This document shows positions 50,421 through 53,122 of a DNA stretch of 53,122 bases, one piece after another. The position numbers and the translations under genes were made by a program. The stretch comes from Chloroflexota bacterium (GTDB lineage Bacteria > Chloroflexota > Anaerolineae > Anaerolineales > Villigracilaceae), in contig JACRMH010000008.1 of the NCBI GenBank assembly GCA_016219545.1, positions 1 through 53,122 on the forward strand, read 5' to 3'. Under the pieces are notes generated by a model. It worked only from the letters and a program-made list of their open reading frames with translations, did not search any database and had not been told where the DNA came from. Positions within the stretch are counted from its first letter, which is position 1. Every line of letters begins with the position of its first letter.

Positions 50421-51326
50421 TCAAACCGGCTTAACTTTTACGATCCCAACTGGGAGATATTGCGGGCGCCATATTCCCCACGGCATACCGCTGAGGGGAG
50501 AATAATAATAATACCAAGTCATATTCGACTTCAATTCTTTCGATCTTTTCAATTTCTCATGTAATTCATCGTAACAATCATAATTGGAAGGGTCCTGATC
50601 GGAAAGCCCAAATATTTCTTTTATTGACTTATCCGTATAGCACCACCCGGAAGCCGGCTTGAAGTACCAGTCTGCATCACGTGCGGCTGAAATCGTCACG
50701 ACCATTGCCCCGCCAGGTTTTAGTATCCGCTCCAGTTCCCGCACAATGATCCGCAAATCATCAGGGGTATTATGCTCGAGCGCGGAAATCGAGACCACAT
50801 AATCAATTGAGTTATCTGGTATATCCGGCATGTCTCGTAAATCCTTTCCATACAGCCTGATACTCCCAGGAGCAGTTTCCCATGTACGGGTACGCAATGA
50901 ACCCAACATTCCCCGAAGAAATGCCTTTACCCAAACTGCAAAACGATACTCTTGAAACGAAGGTTTGAAAAATTCGCCTAAAGGAAGAAATTTATCACTC
51001 GCCGTATAAGGAGAAACCTGAAAATGTTGGAGCAAATGAAATGGGACAACTTTCCGGCCGCTCCTATCCACGCTCAACACTTCCGAGTTATGCAATGCAA
51101 GATACCATTGAAGCAATCCTATACCCGCACCCGCATCAAGGATTTTCTTATTATTAACTTCATTTAACTGTCGAATTGTCCAGATCCAGTCTAAAAGATA
51201 ATGCCATCCGCTGGTAAATCCAAGAGCATAATTCAAATGTTTAAGTTCATCAGCGAGAAGGCGATTTTCATCCAATAGATCAACAGAAATAAGTTCTATC
51301 TTGTTTTGTGAAATTGAATTCTGCAT
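50421..51326 (-). CDS. Class I SAM-dependent methyltransferase
   Basis: This 301-residue protein has motif I KILDAGAGIGLLQWYLALH, LSVDRSG and SIDYVVSISALEHNTPDDLR, followed by LKPGGAMVVTISA, the standard type-11 order. A 60-residue Tyr-rich tail (MTWYYYYSPLSGMPWG) is unusual. ATG 51326 follows TATAAT by seven bases; the ATG at 51335 lies inside that box. It is the first gene of the minus-strand polysaccharide operon, divergent from the flippase gene. The methylated substrate is unknown. Confidence 0.85.
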   Translation of the reverse strand: MQNSISQNKIELISVDLLDENRLLADELKHLNYALGFTSGWHYLLDWIWTIRQLNEVNNKKILDAGAGIGLLQWYLALHNSEVLSVDRSGRKVVPFHLLQHFQVSPYTASDKFLPLGEFFKPSFQEYRFAVWVKAFLRGMLGSLRTRTWETAPGSIRLYGKDLRDMPDIPDNSIDYVVSISALEHNTPDDLRIIVRELERILKPGGAMVVTISAARDADWYFKPASGWCYTDKSIKEIFGLSDQDPSNYDCYDELHEKLKRSKELKSNMTWYYYYSPLSGMPWGIWRPQYLPVGIVKVKPV

Positions 51327-51333
51327 ATAACCC

Positions 51334-51339
51334 ATTATA
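51334..51339 (-). promoter_or_regulatory. -10 box of a leaderless polysaccharide operon promoter
   Basis: A perfect TATAAT ends seven bases before ATG 51326, so the operon's first gene is probably read from a leaderless message. Confidence 0.6.
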
Positions 51340-51500
51340 CTATCGTCACTCTACAGGTATTTTCCCTCAACTTATTCATCATACCTACTCGTGAAAATAA
51401 ATCATCCGAACCTAATCGACATGACAGAATCTGAAAAATCAAACAACCAAAACGAGGTCCGATTATTAAATCAGAACAGCAATCCAAGCAGATAAACTTT

Positions 51501-52991
51501 ATGCCAGCCTCGGGTATAGCAATAACAGGGCGAATTCTGGGGCGAGGATTGGGCTATCTCAGTCAAATCGTTTTGGCCCGCATCCTTGCGCCAGATGGAT
51601 ATGGCATTTTCGCAATTGGCTGGACCATCCTACGACTATTCTCCATAGCGGGACACCTCGGCCTTGATTATGGAGTAACAAAATTTGGAACACAATATTG
51701 GGGAAAAGATCAAACGAGAATCAAAAACCTCGTTATCCTCTCAACCGGAAGCGCATTTATGTCAGGTTTAATATTCGGCCTGATATTAAATATTACGGCA
51801 CCGTGGCTCGCCGAGGTTGTTTTTAGAAAGCCGGAACTTGAACAAATTTTACAGGGAATCGCGCTGACATTCCCTTTTGCAACGACCTTGCGCGTCCTGG
51901 CAGCCACAAGCATCATCCAGGGGAAAACGATATATGGAGCAATTTCGGAAGATATCATCCAGCCTGTAGTACAAATGATCCTTTTCCTCCTGCTTATAAA
52001 AACATTCGGTGGGATAAGCGCAGCGATCACGTCAACCATTATTTCATATGCGGTATCTACAATTGTCGGAGCAGCATTCGTTACATATTTAATCCCGAAT
52101 ATTTTTTCACAAAAAAGCATTATCACAAAAGACCTACTGCCACTATTTAGATTTTCATTACCGGCAATTGTCGGAGCTACCTTGGGCGCATTCAATCTGT
52201 GGGGAGACCGCCTGCTTGTCGGTTATTTTGGGACAAAATTCGACACAGGAATTTATCAATCCATTTCAATCATCACTATGCTGACCACAATTGTATTGAG
52301 CGGGATGAAAATTTCGGCTGCTCCTGCAATTTCCCGAATGAGCAATGATGACCGCCGTTCAGATATAGAGTCCCTATCCAAATCAATTTCCAGGTGGAGT
52401 TTATATTTGACAATGCCGATGCTGCTTTTCGTTTTCACCAATGCAAACAATGTCATTACAATTTTCTTTGGTGAAAAATACCAGGCTGGAGTCATTCCTT
52501 TATTGATACTGACTGCGGGGCAAGCCTTCTACGTAACTTTTGGCATAACTGACCAGGTATTGCTTATGACCGGAAGGCAAAAGGAGTGGCTAACCATCTC
52601 GACAACTGTGTTTCTATTAACAGTTTTTTTTGACGCACTATTAATTCCAAAACTACACTTGCTGGGAGCCAGCCTTGTATCAACCGCCATGATCATCCTG
52701 CTCGGAATCCTGTCCATACTCTGCCTAAAGCATTATTTAAATTTTTGGCTTTTGGATTCTTCTCATTTCAAAATCATAGCGACAACATTACTTTCAGGCT
52801 TATTTACCTACCCAATTACATTACAGCTTTCATCGCTTGGAAATGCTTTGGGTACCTTCATCTCTTTAGTAACTACTGGCGCCATTTTTGTATTATTTTT
52901 GTTCGTATATGGCATGGATCCAAGGGATAAAATTCAACTTATTACTATTTTGAGAAATTGGAATAAAAAAGGCGCCCACCCTTTGAACTGA
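51501..52991 (+). CDS. Polysaccharide flippase (Wzx/MurJ-like)
   Basis: This 496-residue protein has about 12-14 helices and belongs to the oligosaccharide flippase (MOP) superfamily, which flips lipid-linked repeat units outward. The N-terminus GRILGRGLGYLSQIVLARILAPDGYGIFAIGW is typical (given in part). ATG 51501 lacks a ribosome site. A 24-codon frame at 51421-51495 (MTESEKSNNQNEVRLL) looks like the natural N-terminus in another frame; one extra base near 51490 would join them. The stop codon abuts the insertion sequence end. Confidence 0.88.
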   Translation: MPASGIAITGRILGRGLGYLSQIVLARILAPDGYGIFAIGWTILRLFSIAGHLGLDYGVTKFGTQYWGKDQTRIKNLVILSTGSAFMSGLIFGLILNITAPWLAEVVFRKPELEQILQGIALTFPFATTLRVLAATSIIQGKTIYGAISEDIIQPVVQMILFLLLIKTFGGISAAITSTIISYAVSTIVGAAFVTYLIPNIFSQKSIITKDLLPLFRFSLPAIVGATLGAFNLWGDRLLVGYFGTKFDTGIYQSISIITMLTTIVLSGMKISAAPAISRMSNDDRRSDIESLSKSISRWSLYLTMPMLLFVFTNANNVITIFFGEKYQAGVIPLLILTAGQAFYVTFGITDQVLLMTGRQKEWLTISTTVFLLTVFFDALLIPKLHLLGASLVSTAMIILLGILSILCLKHYLNFWLLDSSHFKIIATTLLSGLFTYPITLQLSSLGNALGTFISLVTTGAIFVLFLFVYGMDPRDKIQLITILRNWNKKGAHPLN

Positions 52992-53020
52992 ACCCCAAAA
53001 AACGGACACGAAAAGAAAGC

Positions 53021-53047
53021 CCTCCTGTGAGAAGATAGCACAGGAGG
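53021..53047 (+). promoter_or_regulatory. Hairpin covering the transposase ribosome site
   Basis: CCTCCTGTG (53021-53029) pairs with CACAGGAGG (53039-53047), which contains the Shine-Dalgarno of the transposase ORF. It could limit translation of transcripts that enter the element from outside. Confidence 0.65.
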
Positions 53048-53054
53048 TGCTTTT

Positions 53055-53122
53055 ATGTCAGGCAGAAAAGGAATGTTGCACTACAAGGTGGAGACAAAGC
53101 AGGAGGCAGTGCATCTGGTGCT
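53055..53122 (+). CDS. Transposase OrfA-like N-terminus, partial
   Basis: Only the first 22 residues are in the window (MSGRKGMLHYKVETKQEAV, then HLV). The basic start and helix resemble the DNA-binding helix-turn-helix OrfA of IS3-family elements. AGGAGG lies seven bases upstream of the ATG inside a hairpin. The window ends in the reading frame, so the rest is unknown. Confidence 0.55.
   Translation, partial: MSGRKGMLHYKVETKQEAVHLV

Larger units (their letters stand above)
52989..53122 (+). mobile_element. Left end of an insertion sequence (IS3-like), cut by the window edge
   Basis: TGAACTGAACCCCAAAAAAC begins at the flippase stop and looks like an IS3-family terminal repeat (TG start, A-rich inner part). 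The transposase orfA start follows 66 bases in. The right end is outside the window, so the family call is tentative. Confidence 0.6.

Overview
The window looks like a chromosomal segment from a Chloroflexota bacterium, most likely of the Anaerolineae. This is an inference from gene content and style. The clues are moderate GC, Pro/Thr-rich linkers on many lipoproteins, Tat signals ending in RRDFLK, a glutaredoxin-DUF2085 fusion, a short-form S-adenosylhomocysteinase, and many small palindromic and heptamer-like repeats between and inside genes. I could run no database search, so family names come from motifs read by eye.

Layout. 1-2.1 kb holds a membrane protein, a bacteriohemerythrin with an altered ligand and a lipoprotein. 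2.1-4.6 kb holds ahcY and a PfkB kinase (S-adenosylhomocysteine and probably adenosine removal). 4.6-8.8 kb is a cluster of two zinc-ribbon membrane proteins and a lipoprotein of unknown job. 9.0-11.9 kb is mtnA, a class II aldolase and a PotD-like polyamine-binding lipoprotein, a likely methylthioadenosine/5'-deoxyadenosine salvage unit. 11.9-24 kb is mostly cell envelope: a TPR lytic transglycosylase, the yggU-yggT-yggS-pgeF group, a glutaredoxin-membrane fusion beside ccdA, an L,D-transpeptidase, an esterase, a patatin, a CAP/LysM protein and a class V aminotransferase. 24-34 kb carries a YkvA-like protein, a TetR/MFS pair, a rifampin-phosphotransferase-like enzyme, a glutamine amidotransferase, another MFS carrier, smpB and initiator tRNA-Met. 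34-43 kb has a receiver-degenerate response regulator tail-to-tail with an orphan DNA methyltransferase, a second L,D-transpeptidase, a SWIM-finger protein, a sulfatase-fold protein, gpmA and mutS. 43.2-53 kb is a surface polysaccharide locus (initiating phosphotransferase, WecG/TagA enzyme, O-antigen ligase/polymerase, GT-C-like protein, three methyltransferases, DUF115 protein, flippase). The window ends inside an insertion sequence that abuts the flippase stop codon.

Two themes run through the window. First, at least ten genes have a -10-like hexamer 6-7 bases before the start codon and no Shine-Dalgarno sequence, which suggests leaderless mRNAs. Genes inside operons instead show clear GGAGG-type sites and ATGA overlaps. 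Second, several families of short palindromes or heptamer-like repeats sit between genes, and three lie in frame inside coding sequences (the first membrane protein, the phosphotransferase-like enzyme and mutS).

No CRISPR array, phage or obvious defence island was seen. The best candidates for something little described are the zinc-ribbon/membrane cluster, the mtnA-aldolase-PotD unit, the degenerate regulator with repeated TTGTTAAG sites, and the in-frame palindromic repeats.
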